Shown here: positions 1 to 5,398 of the stretch, in pieces
Layout of the letters: the number at the start of each line of letters is the position of its first letter
Numbering within the stretch: the first letter of the stretch is position 1
Translations under genes and position numbers: made by a program
The notes under the pieces: generated by a model
The model's database searches: none
Told to the model about the DNA's origin: nothing
Seen by the model: the letters and a program-made list of their open reading frames with translations, nothing else
Assembly (NCBI GenBank): GCA_028293225.1
Contig: JAQGPE010000347.1
Span: 1 to 5,991, forward strand
Direction of reading: 5' to 3'
Source of the DNA: Akkermansiaceae bacterium
GTDB lineage: Bacteria > Verrucomicrobiota > Verrucomicrobiia > Verrucomicrobiales > Akkermansiaceae
Length of the DNA: 5,991 nucleotides

Positions 1-405
1 TCGTATTGGGGGATGGCTCTGGGCGTTGCCGGAGCCGCCGTCTTGGGCTATGGAATCCTAGCAGCCTCTGTTCCGGCGGTTTTTGCCTCTGCGGTCCTGA
101 GCGGCGCCTCCCAGGGGGCCAGCCAGCTGGCTGCGATGTCGATAGCCCGCGAGTACCTGTGGGAACACGATCTGACCACGGGTTTCGTGCGGTTGAATGT
201 GTTCGGTTACAGCGCGGGTGCGGCTACCGTACTCGTGACGGGTGCATTGGTCCCGGCCATGGGCCTGAGCGGGGCCATTACCTTGATTTGTGCACTGGCG
301 TTGGTCATCACGACGGGCACACTGATCTTCTTCACAGTCCGGAGAGGTCTGCTGAAACCAGTGCAGCCAGCTGTTCCGGAAGCGTCCGGGATAGCTGTCC
401 GCTGA
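1..405 (+). CDS. C-terminal part of a multi-spanning membrane transporter (MFS-like), 5' end outside window
   Basis: The frame is open from base 1 and ends at TGA 403-405, so 134 C-terminal residues are visible and the true start lies upstream. The fragment is strongly hydrophobic. Probable membrane segments lie at visible residues about 5-22, 25-47, 66-86 and 90-112, separated by a short polar loop (AREYLWEHDLTTGFVR, 50-64). It ends in a basic RR and a short proline-containing cytoplasmic tail. Four small-residue-rich helices with an Arg-bearing loop, then a cytoplasmic tail, match the last four helices of a major facilitator superfamily permease. This is judged on style; no diagnostic MFS motif is visible and the substrate cannot be inferred. 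The methionine at base 13 is internal, not a start. Any other 12-helix permease family remains possible. No clear terminator follows the stop codon. Confidence 0.6.
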   Translation, partial: SYWGMALGVAGAAVLGYGILAASVPAVFASAVLSGASQGASQLAAMSIAREYLWEHDLTTGFVRLNVFGYSAGAATVLVTGALVPAMGLSGAITLICALALVITTGTLIFFTVRRGLLKPVQPAVPEASGIAVR

Positions 406-840
406 AGGGTGAAGGAGGTGGGTTGAGTCTGGCCACCACCTCCGGATCCTGGTACACGTCCGCAGGGGTATCTTTCATGGCTTGAACATCCGCGACGCCC
501 TTGGGATCGCTTCGTCCATGGCGGCCAAAAGCGGCGGCGGAATTTCAATGAATTTTTCATCAGAGGCACCAGATCCGTTTGAACAACATCTGAGGGTCGA
601 AACCGGCGTCGTGCACTCATGGCAGTCCTGCCCGCGTTTACCTTCCGCAGGTCCGCCGGTCCGACGGCGCCGCGTCCGGCGGGCTGGTCAGTCCAAACAC
701 CTTGGAGACCGCCGTGGTGATGGATAGCCCAGGCCGCCCAAGACCGTGGGCAATCCCGACCGTCGAGACGGTAAATTCGTCTCCGGCATCTTAGTCACCG
801 GGGCCTGGCTGAGCCGCGCCGTTCCTTCGGATGCGGGCAT
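406..840 (-). pseudogene. Decayed minus-strand gene, family not recognised
   Basis: No intact gene covers this stretch, but minus-strand reading gives protein-like pieces in different frames. From upstream to downstream they are: residues beginning GDEFTVSTVGIAHGLG and continuing ITTAVSKVFGLTSPPD (790 down to a stop at 638, preceded in frame by TAA at 793-791); then SDEKFIEIPPPLLAAMDEAI (about 564-505); then, after a one-base frame change near 500-508, KGVADVQAMKDTPADVYQDP and EVVARLNPPP (about 502-420). The second and third pieces join smoothly across the shift, as expected of a frameshifted gene. The last frame runs on to 332 inside the upstream transporter, so its real end is unclear. I do not recognise the family. 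The pieces could be chance open stretches in GC-rich DNA, or sequencing errors in a live gene. The stop codons and repeated shifts favour decay. Confidence 0.35.
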
Positions 841-884
841 GTTCGGAGGCAGGGCACATGATCTTTCATCCCTATTCCAAATAG

Positions 885-903
885 ATGGTAATAAATAGTA
901 TGG
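885..903. promoter_or_regulatory. AT-rich candidate operator upstream of etfB, shared with the fgd/fbiC region
   Basis: ATGGTAATAAATAGTATGG lies 64 bp before the etfB start in an AT-rich island inside GC-rich DNA. It matches ATGGTAACCGTTATTATGG at 5178-5196 at 14 of 19 positions, including both ends. The element is an imperfect dyad (5 of 8 pairs about base 893). A TAGTAT hexamer (896-901) inside it could serve as a -10 box, but no good -35 precedes it. A perfect CTATT-CCA-AATAG inverted repeat sits just upstream at 872-884. A regulator-binding site is inferred, not shown. Confidence 0.35.
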
Positions 904-913
904 TTTCTGTAAG

Positions 914-926
914 CTTGACTCTCAAG
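914..926 (+). promoter_or_regulatory. Inverted repeat containing a -35-like TTGACT, etfB upstream region
   Basis: CTTGA-CTC-TCAAG is a perfect 5-bp inverted repeat. It contains TTGACT (915-920), a 5 of 6 match to the -35 consensus, about 47 bp before etfB. No convincing -10 lies 16-19 bp downstream, so promoter function is weakly supported. A similar CCTTG-A-CAAGG around a TTGACA is found at 5252-5262 before fbiC. Confidence 0.2.
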
Positions 927-966
927 GGTCCAGTTCGAGGCTGATGTAGCAGTGAGGAGCGAATCC

Positions 967-1746
967 ATGAAGATTGTTGTGCTTGTGAAGCAGGTGCCAG
1001 ACACCGAGTGGGAAAGGAAGCTTGAGCCGGCGACGGGCCTGCTCGACCGCTTGACGGGCGAGAACGTCGCCGACGAGATCAATGAGCGCGCATTGGAAGT
1101 GGCGCTGCGCTATAAGGATTCACACAAAGGGACAGAGGTCGTGGTTCTCTCCATGGGTCCGGCGTCCACAACCAAAGCGCTGCGCAAGGCGCTGTCGATG
1201 GGGGCAGATTCCGCGGTACACATCCTCGACGACGCGCTGGCCGGTGCCGATGTGGGGTGGACCGCCGAGGTCCTCGCCGCGGCGCTGAAGGATTCGAGCT
1301 TCGATCTTGTTATTGCGGGTAATGAGTCCACCGATGGCCGCGGCGGCGTGGTTCCGGCAATGGTGGCCGAGCACTTGGGCCTGCCGTTCCTCGGCTCCCT
1401 GAACTCTGCGGAAATCTCGGAGCAGTCTGTCAGCGGGGAGCGCAGGGGAGAAGTCGGAACGTTGACCGCACATGCCTCGCTGCCCGCAGTGGTCTCGGTC
1501 ACCGAGCGTTCGGCCGAGGCCCGGTTTGCGAATTTCAAAGGCATCATGATGGCCAAACGGAAGCCCCTGGCGACCGTGTCGCTTCGCGATCTCGGTGTCG
1601 ACCCGGCGGCCCTCGCCGGTACGGGTCGTTCGGTTGTCATGACCGCGAGCCAGCGCCCGGCCCGCACGGCCGGTAAAAAGATCATCGATGAGGGGAACGC
1701 AGGTATTGAGCTTGCGGAGTTCCTCGTTGCCGGCCGCCTGATCTGA
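967..1746 (+). CDS. etfB: Electron transfer flavoprotein beta subunit (EtfB/FixA family)
   Basis: This is the small subunit of the soluble heterodimeric electron transfer flavoprotein. It carries AMP (or, in bifurcating forms, a second FAD) and docks with acyl-CoA and other flavin dehydrogenases, passing electrons to the FAD in EtfA. The 259 residues fit the family's usual 250-265. It opens with the family's KxVPDT-type strand (VKQVPDTEW, 7-15). Residues 117-140 (AGNESTDGRGGVVPAMVAEH and onward) form the nucleotide-binding loop region. GEVGTLTAHASLPAVVSVTE (161-180) matches the beta-subunit signature, and GIMMAKRKP (192-200) corresponds to the partner-recognition loop. ATG 967 is chosen because GAGGAG (954-959) sits 7 nt upstream and MKIVVLVKQVP is the normal N-terminus; a GTG at 952 in frame would add five residues but has no such spacing. 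etfA follows 15 nt after the stop codon, so the two form one operon. Whether it is the ordinary or the bifurcating type is not decided here. Confidence 0.95.
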   Translation: MKIVVLVKQVPDTEWERKLEPATGLLDRLTGENVADEINERALEVALRYKDSHKGTEVVVLSMGPASTTKALRKALSMGADSAVHILDDALAGADVGWTAEVLAAALKDSSFDLVIAGNESTDGRGGVVPAMVAEHLGLPFLGSLNSAEISEQSVSGERRGEVGTLTAHASLPAVVSVTERSAEARFANFKGIMMAKRKPLATVSLRDLGVDPAALAGTGRSVVMTASQRPARTAGKKIIDEGNAGIELAEFLVAGRLI

Positions 1747-1761
1747 CGCAAGGAAACTAAC

Positions 1762-2733
1762 ATGTCAAATGTACTGGTATTCATCGAAATCTCGAGCACG
1801 GGCAAGATCAGCAACACCGCCCCTGCGTTGCTTGCCGCGGCCGCGAAACTCGGCACTCCGGTGGCCGTTGTGGCCACAGCGCCCGGTGCCGGGGCTGGGC
1901 TCACCGACGAGCTTGGAGCGCTCGGCGCCGCCCGGATCTATGTCGGCGAAAGCGACGCGGTCGGCACACTGCTCGTGAGCCCGCAGCTTGAGGCGCTCAG
2001 CGCCGCAGCCGCGGCGCTCGAGCCAGCCGCGGTTCTGGTCTCGAACTCTGTGGATGGTCGTGAAGTCGCCGCCCGTCTGGCGGTCCGCACCCGTGGCGGA
2101 CTCATTGCCGACGCCGTCGACGTGCGCTCCGATGACGGAAAGATTATCGCCACCCACTCGGCGTTCGGCGGCGCCTACACCGTGGAGTCCACCGTTGAGG
2201 CCGGCCTGCCGATCTTGACGATTCGCCAGGGGGCGATCGAGGATCAGGCGTCCCCGGCGGCACCGGAGGTCACCACTGTGTCCTTGGCAGTCGACGCCCA
2301 CAATTCCGCCGTCATCGACGAGGTTAACGACCCCGTCGTGGATTCGGAGCGGCCCGAACTTCGCGGCGCCGCCAAGGTCGTGTCCGGGGGGCGCGGCCTG
2401 GGTTCGAAGGAGAAATTCGTGCTGGTTGAGCAGCTCGCCGATGCCCTCGGCGCGGCTGTGGGCGCGTCCCGGGCTGCGGTGGATGCCGGCTATGTGCCGC
2501 AGACCTCGCAGGTCGGCCAGACCGGCGTGACCGTCTCACCGCAACTCTACGTCGCACTGGGCATTTCCGGCGCGATCCAGCACCGGGCGGGAATGCAGAC
2601 GGCAAAGACGATCGTCGCTATCAACAAGGATGCTGACGCCCCGATTTTCGATGTCGCGGACTTCGGCATCGTCGGCGACGTCTTCACCGTCGTGCCGCAA
2701 TTGATCGATGCGATCGAAGCGCGCGCCAACTGA
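1762..2733 (+). CDS. etfA: Electron transfer flavoprotein alpha subunit (EtfA/FixB family)
   Basis: This is the large ETF subunit. It binds the redox-active FAD and passes electrons from dehydrogenases to an ETF:quinone oxidoreductase or an equivalent membrane acceptor. The 323 residues match the family's usual 310-330. An N-terminal alpha/beta domain (about 1-190), rich in alanine, leads to the C-terminal FAD domain. Visible FAD-site motifs are SGGRGLG (208-214), GASR (234-237), QVGQTG (250-255), the signature [13 protein letters not shown] (262-274) through VAIN (285-288), and DFGIVGD (300-306). None of these residues is missing, so the protein should be functional. The start is supported by AAGGAA (1750-1755), 6 nt upstream. 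It is cotranscribed with etfB. A perfect 32-bp palindrome 13 nt after the stop codon probably ends the operon. No dehydrogenase and no classical ETF:quinone oxidoreductase lies in the window, so the electron donors are unknown. Confidence 0.96.
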   Translation: MSNVLVFIEISSTGKISNTAPALLAAAAKLGTPVAVVATAPGAGAGLTDELGALGAARIYVGESDAVGTLLVSPQLEALSAAAAALEPAAVLVSNSVDGREVAARLAVRTRGGLIADAVDVRSDDGKIIATHSAFGGAYTVESTVEAGLPILTIRQGAIEDQASPAAPEVTTVSLAVDAHNSAVIDEVNDPVVDSERPELRGAAKVVSGGRGLGSKEKFVLVEQLADALGAAVGASRAAVDAGYVPQTSQVGQTGVTVSPQLYVALGISGAIQHRAGMQTAKTIVAINKDADAPIFDVADFGIVGDVFTVVPQLIDAIEARAN

Positions 2734-2746
2734 CACACGCATTCCG

Positions 2747-2778
2747 GCCTCGCCTGCTCCGGCCGGAGCAGGCGAGGC
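2747..2778 (+). terminator. Perfect 32-bp palindrome, probable terminator of etfBA
   Basis: The arms GCCTCGCCTGCTCC (2747-2760) and GGAGCAGGCGAGGC (2765-2778) pair perfectly over 14 bp, around a self-complementary GGCC. It starts 13 nt after the etfA stop codon. There is no T-run, as is common for actinobacterial hairpin terminators, so it may also act as an RNA-stabilising 3' stem. Confidence 0.7.
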
Positions 2779-2842
2779 GCGTAAGTCCCCTTAGCAAGTG
2801 GAAAAATGCGCACCAGATGCACCTCCACCAAACAACGCCCAC

Positions 2843-2877
2843 ATCATTCAATGGCGAATTGATCATTCTCGAGAGGA
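2843..2877 (+). promoter_or_regulatory. Repeat-bearing leader and ribosome binding site before the cytochrome b gene
   Basis: ATCATTC occurs twice, at 2843-2849 and 2862-2868 (19 bp apart, nearly two helical turns), overlapping a perfect TCAAT-GGCGA-ATTGA inverted repeat (2848-2862). GAGGA (2873-2877) is the probable Shine-Dalgarno sequence. The spacing fits a dimeric regulator site, but this is inference, and no clear -35/-10 pair is visible. Confidence 0.25.
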
Positions 2878-2887
2878 ATGTTGCGTG

Positions 2888-3829
2888 ATGTCCACATCAA
2901 CGAAACCGTCCGGGGTCACGAAGAGCAAGAAGAGCAAGTGGTCCAAACTCATCTGGATGGTGCCCCTTGCCATCGTGATTCTGCTGCTTGTAGTGCTCCT
3001 GGCCAAGTGGCTCAGGGGCCTCCCGGAGGTGCAGTCGTTCATGGCGGACTTTCCCGGCCACACGGAACTGCCCGAGGGCGCGCCGGTAGGGCTGCCCGCC
3101 TGGCTGGGTTGGCAGCACTTCCTCAACGCGTTCTTCATCCTCCTGGTCATCCGGTCCGGCTGGCAGGTCCGGACCACGACCCGTCCTAAGGCGTATTGGA
3201 CGAGGAACAACAAGGGCCTGGTCCGGACCAAGAACCCCCCGACGAAGATCAGCCTTGAACTGTGGTTCCACCTCAGCCTCGACGCGCTCTGGGCCCTCAA
3301 CGGGATTGTCTTCTTCATCCTGCTTTTTGCCACCGGACAGTGGATGCGCATCGTCCCGACGAGCTGGGACGCGTTCCCTAATGCGGTCTCGACGGCGATC
3401 CAGTACGCCTCGCTGAACTGGCCGACCGAGAACGGCTGGGTGAACTACAACAGCCTTCAGCTCTTTGCCTACTTCACCACCGTTTTCATTGCTGCTCCGC
3501 TCGCACTGATCACCGGCCTCAGAATGTCGCCCGCGTGGCCGAAGCGAGCCGAGAAGCTCAACAAGATCTATCCGATCGAGGCGGCACGGGCGGTCCACCT
3601 GCCGGTCATGGTCTATTTCGTGTTGTTCGTCATCGTCCATGTGACCCTGGTGCTGGCGACCGGGGCGCTGCGGAACCTGAGCCACATGTATGCCTCAAGC
3701 GACGACGGGGGCTGGGCGGGATTCCTGATCTTCGCCGCCTCGCTTGTCGTCATGATTGCAGCCTGGGTCCTCGCGCGGCCGCTCTTCCTGCGTCCGATCG
3801 CTTCCCTAACCGGCTCCGTCAGCCGCTAA
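2888..3829 (+). CDS. Six-helix membrane cytochrome b (b561 / formate dehydrogenase gamma-like), no catalytic partner in view
   Basis: This is probably an integral membrane di-heme cytochrome b that moves electrons between a partner enzyme and the quinone pool. The 313 residues show a basic N-terminus (TKSKKSKWSK, 11-20) and six membrane segments at about 21-42, 73-94, 125-150, 188-212, 237-259 and 276-298. Histidines that could ligate two b hemes are H77 (GWQHFLNAFF), H128 (LWFHLSLDAL), H237 (ARAVHLPVMV) and H251 (VIVHVTLVL). This arrangement resembles the cytochrome b subunits of formate dehydrogenases and Ni-hydrogenases (PF01292-like), recognised by pattern only. ATG 2888 is used; GTG 2885 in frame is equally possible and lies 7 nt after GAGGA. 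An ATG at 2798 would add 30 residues of polar sequence without a good ribosome site. Relatives usually sit beside a molybdopterin or hydrogenase catalytic subunit; none is here. The nearest redox partner is EtfAB upstream, behind a terminator. Confidence 0.75.
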   Translation: MSTSTKPSGVTKSKKSKWSKLIWMVPLAIVILLLVVLLAKWLRGLPEVQSFMADFPGHTELPEGAPVGLPAWLGWQHFLNAFFILLVIRSGWQVRTTTRPKAYWTRNNKGLVRTKNPPTKISLELWFHLSLDALWALNGIVFFILLFATGQWMRIVPTSWDAFPNAVSTAIQYASLNWPTENGWVNYNSLQLFAYFTTVFIAAPLALITGLRMSPAWPKRAEKLNKIYPIEAARAVHLPVMVYFVLFVIVHVTLVLATGALRNLSHMYASSDDGGWAGFLIFAASLVVMIAAWVLARPLFLRPIASLTGSVSR

Positions 3830-3836
3830 ACTACAA

Positions 3837-3873
3837 CTCCCGTCCGGCCCGGCGGTGCCAGGCCGGACGGGAG
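3837..3873 (+). terminator. Hairpin just after the cytochrome b gene
   Basis: CTCCCGTCCGGCC (3837-3849) pairs perfectly with GGCCGGACGGGAG (3861-3873), giving a 13-bp GC-rich stem with an 11-nt loop, 7 nt after the stop codon. Only a short GGTTT follows, so it may be a weak terminator or a 3' protective stem, backed up by the stronger hairpin 40 nt further on. Confidence 0.6.
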
Positions 3874-3913
3874 GCGGTTTCCGGAATGGATTCTTGGGGT
3901 ACCGCAGCCAAAG

Positions 3914-3952
3914 AACGAGCGGGTAGAGGAAAACTCTACCCGCTCGTTTTTT
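3914..3952. terminator. Strong, probably bidirectional intrinsic terminator between convergent genes
   Basis: ACGAGCGGGTAGAG (3915-3928) pairs perfectly with CTCTACCCGCTCGT (3934-3947) across a GAAAA loop, followed directly by a T-run (3947-3952): a textbook rho-independent terminator on the plus strand. On the minus strand the stem is followed by TTCTTTGG, so it can also end fgd, whose stop codon lies about 107 nt before it. The remaining 3953-4058 shows nothing recognisable. Confidence 0.88.
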
Positions 3953-4058
3953 GAAGAGCCCGTACCTCCCGGCGACGCGATCTGCCGCCGGCCGCTGTGA
4001 TTGCCCTTGGGAACAGGGGATGGCGTACATCACGCCCGCGAAGGCGGCGTCCGGCCGT

Positions 4059-5090
4059 TCAGCCGAAGGCGCGCAGGCGCGGTTCGAGGTCCCGGGCGAA
4101 AAGTTCCAGGAAGCGGCGCTGGTCATGTCCCGGAGCGTGGAAGACCAGATGATTAAGTCCCGCGTCGAGGTACTGCTTGACCTGTACGACGACCTCGTCG
4201 GGGTCCGACGCCACGATCCAGCGTTTGGCGACCTGCTCGATCGGCAGTTCATTGGCGAGGCGCTCCATCTCTTGGGGGGATTCGACGGAGTGCTTCTGCT
4301 CCGGCGTAAGCGACAGGGGTGCCCAGAACCGGGTGTTCTCCAACGCGCGCTCGGCGTCGGTGTCATAGGAGAGCTTGATCTCGATCATCCGGTCCACTGA
4401 GGCGACGTCGCGTTCTGCCTGGGCGGCGCCTTCCGCGACCGCGGGCATCAGCTTGTCGGTGTAGAGTTCCATGCCCTTGCCGGAGGTGCAGATGAAGCCG
4501 TCGCCGGCGCGTCCCGCGTACCGGGCGACAACCGGACCGCCCGCAGCAATGTAAACGGGGATTCCGCCCTCGGGAACATCGTAGACCGAGGCTCCGCGGG
4601 TACTGTAGTAGTCGCCGTCAAAGTCCGTGGTCTCTCCGGTCCACAACGCACGCATCAGGCTTACTGCTTCGCGTAAGCGGGCGAACCGCTCCTTGAATTC
4701 CGGCCATTCCCCCTTGTGGCCGGTGGCGATCTCGTTGAGCGCCTCTCCGGTGCCCACGCCGAGCATGATGCGTCCCGGGTAGAGACAGCCCATGGTGGCG
4801 AATGCCTGGGCGATCACGGCCGGGTTGTAACGAAAAGTGGGCGTCATGACGGAGGTGCCGATCTGGACACGCTTCGTGCGCTCGCCCACTGCGGCCATCC
4901 AGGCCAGCGAGAACGGCGCGTGGCCGCCCTCGTGGCGCCAGGGTTGGAAGTGGTCCGATACCGTAACTGAATCCATGCCGGCGCCTTCGGCGGCAACGGC
5001 CAGCTCCACGAGTTCGCGCGGGGCAAACTGTTCAGCCGACGCCTTGTATCCGAGCCGGAGACTTCCCGCTATGGTCTGCTGCTGGGGCAT
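4059..5090 (-). CDS. fgd: F420-dependent glucose-6-phosphate dehydrogenase
   Basis: This cytoplasmic enzyme oxidises glucose-6-phosphate to 6-phosphogluconolactone and reduces F420 to F420H2, the main F420H2 source in many actinobacteria. The 343 residues form one luciferase-like (LLM) barrel and, by recall, align almost without gaps to Mycobacterium tuberculosis Fgd1, with about seven extra N-terminal residues. The F420 and catalytic site residues are all present: D46, H47 and W51 (SDHFQPW), E116 (GTGEALNE), and the phosphate-binding set K205 (SGKGME), K266 (EQKHS) and R290 (AKRW). These equal Mtb D39, H40, W44, E109, K198, K259 and R283 with a constant offset of 7. The C-terminus [18 protein letters not shown] (314-331) is typical. 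The start is supported by GGAGGAA five nucleotides upstream (5094-5100 on the plus strand). It is divergent from fbiC and convergent with the cytochrome b gene. Confidence 0.96.
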   Translation of the reverse strand: MPQQQTIAGSLRLGYKASAEQFAPRELVELAVAAEGAGMDSVTVSDHFQPWRHEGGHAPFSLAWMAAVGERTKRVQIGTSVMTPTFRYNPAVIAQAFATMGCLYPGRIMLGVGTGEALNEIATGHKGEWPEFKERFARLREAVSLMRALWTGETTDFDGDYYSTRGASVYDVPEGGIPVYIAAGGPVVARYAGRAGDGFICTSGKGMELYTDKLMPAVAEGAAQAERDVASVDRMIEIKLSYDTDAERALENTRFWAPLSLTPEQKHSVESPQEMERLANELPIEQVAKRWIVASDPDEVVVQVKQYLDAGLNHLVFHAPGHDQRRFLELFARDLEPRLRAFG

Positions 5091-5168
5091 CTTTTCCTCC
5101 TGAGTGTGGTGGGCGCGTGCTGAGCGGGGACCTTTCGGAAAGCCCAGGACTGCCGTTGCTGACCCCTT

Positions 5169-5174
5169 ATCTTA
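5169..5174 (-). promoter_or_regulatory. Possible -10 box of fgd
   Basis: On the minus strand this reads TAAGAT (4 of 6 to TATAAT), about 78 nt before the fgd start. No good -35 is found at 17 bp. The 19-bp shared motif at 5178-5196 covers the space where the spacer and -35 would be, which fits either activation or repression at that site. Weak evidence. Confidence 0.25.
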
Positions 5175-5177
5175 AAC

Positions 5178-5196
5178 ATGGTAACCGTTATTATGG
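5178..5196. promoter_or_regulatory. AT-rich candidate operator in the fgd/fbiC intergenic region, shared with etfB
   Basis: ATGGTAACCGTTATTATGG matches the etfB upstream element (885-903) at 14 of 19 positions. It is an imperfect dyad around base 5186 (6 of 8 pairs), with a perfect TAAC-C-GTTA core (5182-5190). It lies 88 bp from fgd and about 200 bp from fbiC, so fgd is the more likely target. Binding by a common regulator is an inference. Confidence 0.35.
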
Positions 5197-5253
5197 ATTA
5201 GCACAGGGATAGCCCCCTGGATGCCCCTGCACCCGCCGGCCCGTGTCGGGCCC

Positions 5254-5282
5254 TTGACAAGGACCCTTTGGTTCCCAAGAAT
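5254..5282 (+). promoter_or_regulatory. Candidate fbiC promoter
   Basis: TTGACA (5254-5259) is a perfect -35 hexamer. AAGAAT (5277-5282), 4 of 6 to the -10 consensus, follows at 17 bp. Transcription would begin near 5289, leaving a leader of about 110 nt before the fbiC start. An alternative -10, TATTAT (5293-5298), lies too far from this -35 and inside the palindrome at 5292-5306. The TTGACA is itself embedded in a small CCTTG-A-CAAGG repeat (5252-5262). Confidence 0.45.
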
Positions 5283-5291
5283 AAAGGTGAA

Positions 5292-5306
5292 TTATTATCA
5301 TAATAA
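5292..5306. promoter_or_regulatory. 15-bp AT-only-arm palindrome, candidate operator between fgd and fbiC
   Basis: TTATTAT-C-ATAATAA has perfect 7-bp arms. It lies just downstream of the predicted fbiC transcription start, a classic repressor position, and contains -10-like hexamers on both strands (TATTAT on plus, GATAAT on minus). Its minus-strand reading ATGATAATAATT (5290-5301) resembles the first 12 bases of the etfB element at 10 of 12 positions. AT-rich promoter DNA can produce such symmetry by chance, so confidence is moderate. Confidence 0.4.
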
Positions 5307-5398
5307 GTGCTAGTAGAAGCGACGGTTCCACGGCGGATAACGGGTGGCTCTCCCCGGAGACCTCCTGCGCCACGGATCCCCGCAGCGGAGGTTAGATA

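Noticed and set aside
482..727. Plus-strand ORF (81 codons) in the 406-960 gap
   Set aside because: No Shine-Dalgarno sequence, arginine-rich low-complexity product, and it opposes the more protein-like minus-strand fragments.
1110..1904. Long minus-strand open frame across etfB and the start of etfA (264 codons)
   Set aside because: It mirrors the codon positions of clearly recognised ETF genes. Its protein is low-complexity (A/S/P/R-rich) with no recognisable domain, which is typical of antisense frames in GC-rich DNA.
2798..2887. N-terminal extension of the cytochrome b gene from ATG 2798
   Set aside because: The 30 added residues are polar and unlike a signal or membrane segment, and GAGGA at 2873-2877 points to a start at 2885 or 2888.
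2897..3685. Long minus-strand open frame opposite the cytochrome b gene
   Set aside because: The product is arginine/glutamate/glycine-rich antisense noise, while the plus strand encodes six coherent membrane helices.
3953..4058. Possible tRNA or small RNA between the terminator and the fgd stop codon
   Set aside because: No cloverleaf, T-loop (GGTTCGAAT-like) sequence or internal promoter could be found.
5191..5373. Small minus-strand ORF (60 codons) in the fgd/fbiC intergenic region
   Set aside because: No convincing ribosome binding site and no recognisable family. It overlaps the promoter-like elements, and its hydrophobic stretch comes simply from the AT-rich palindrome.
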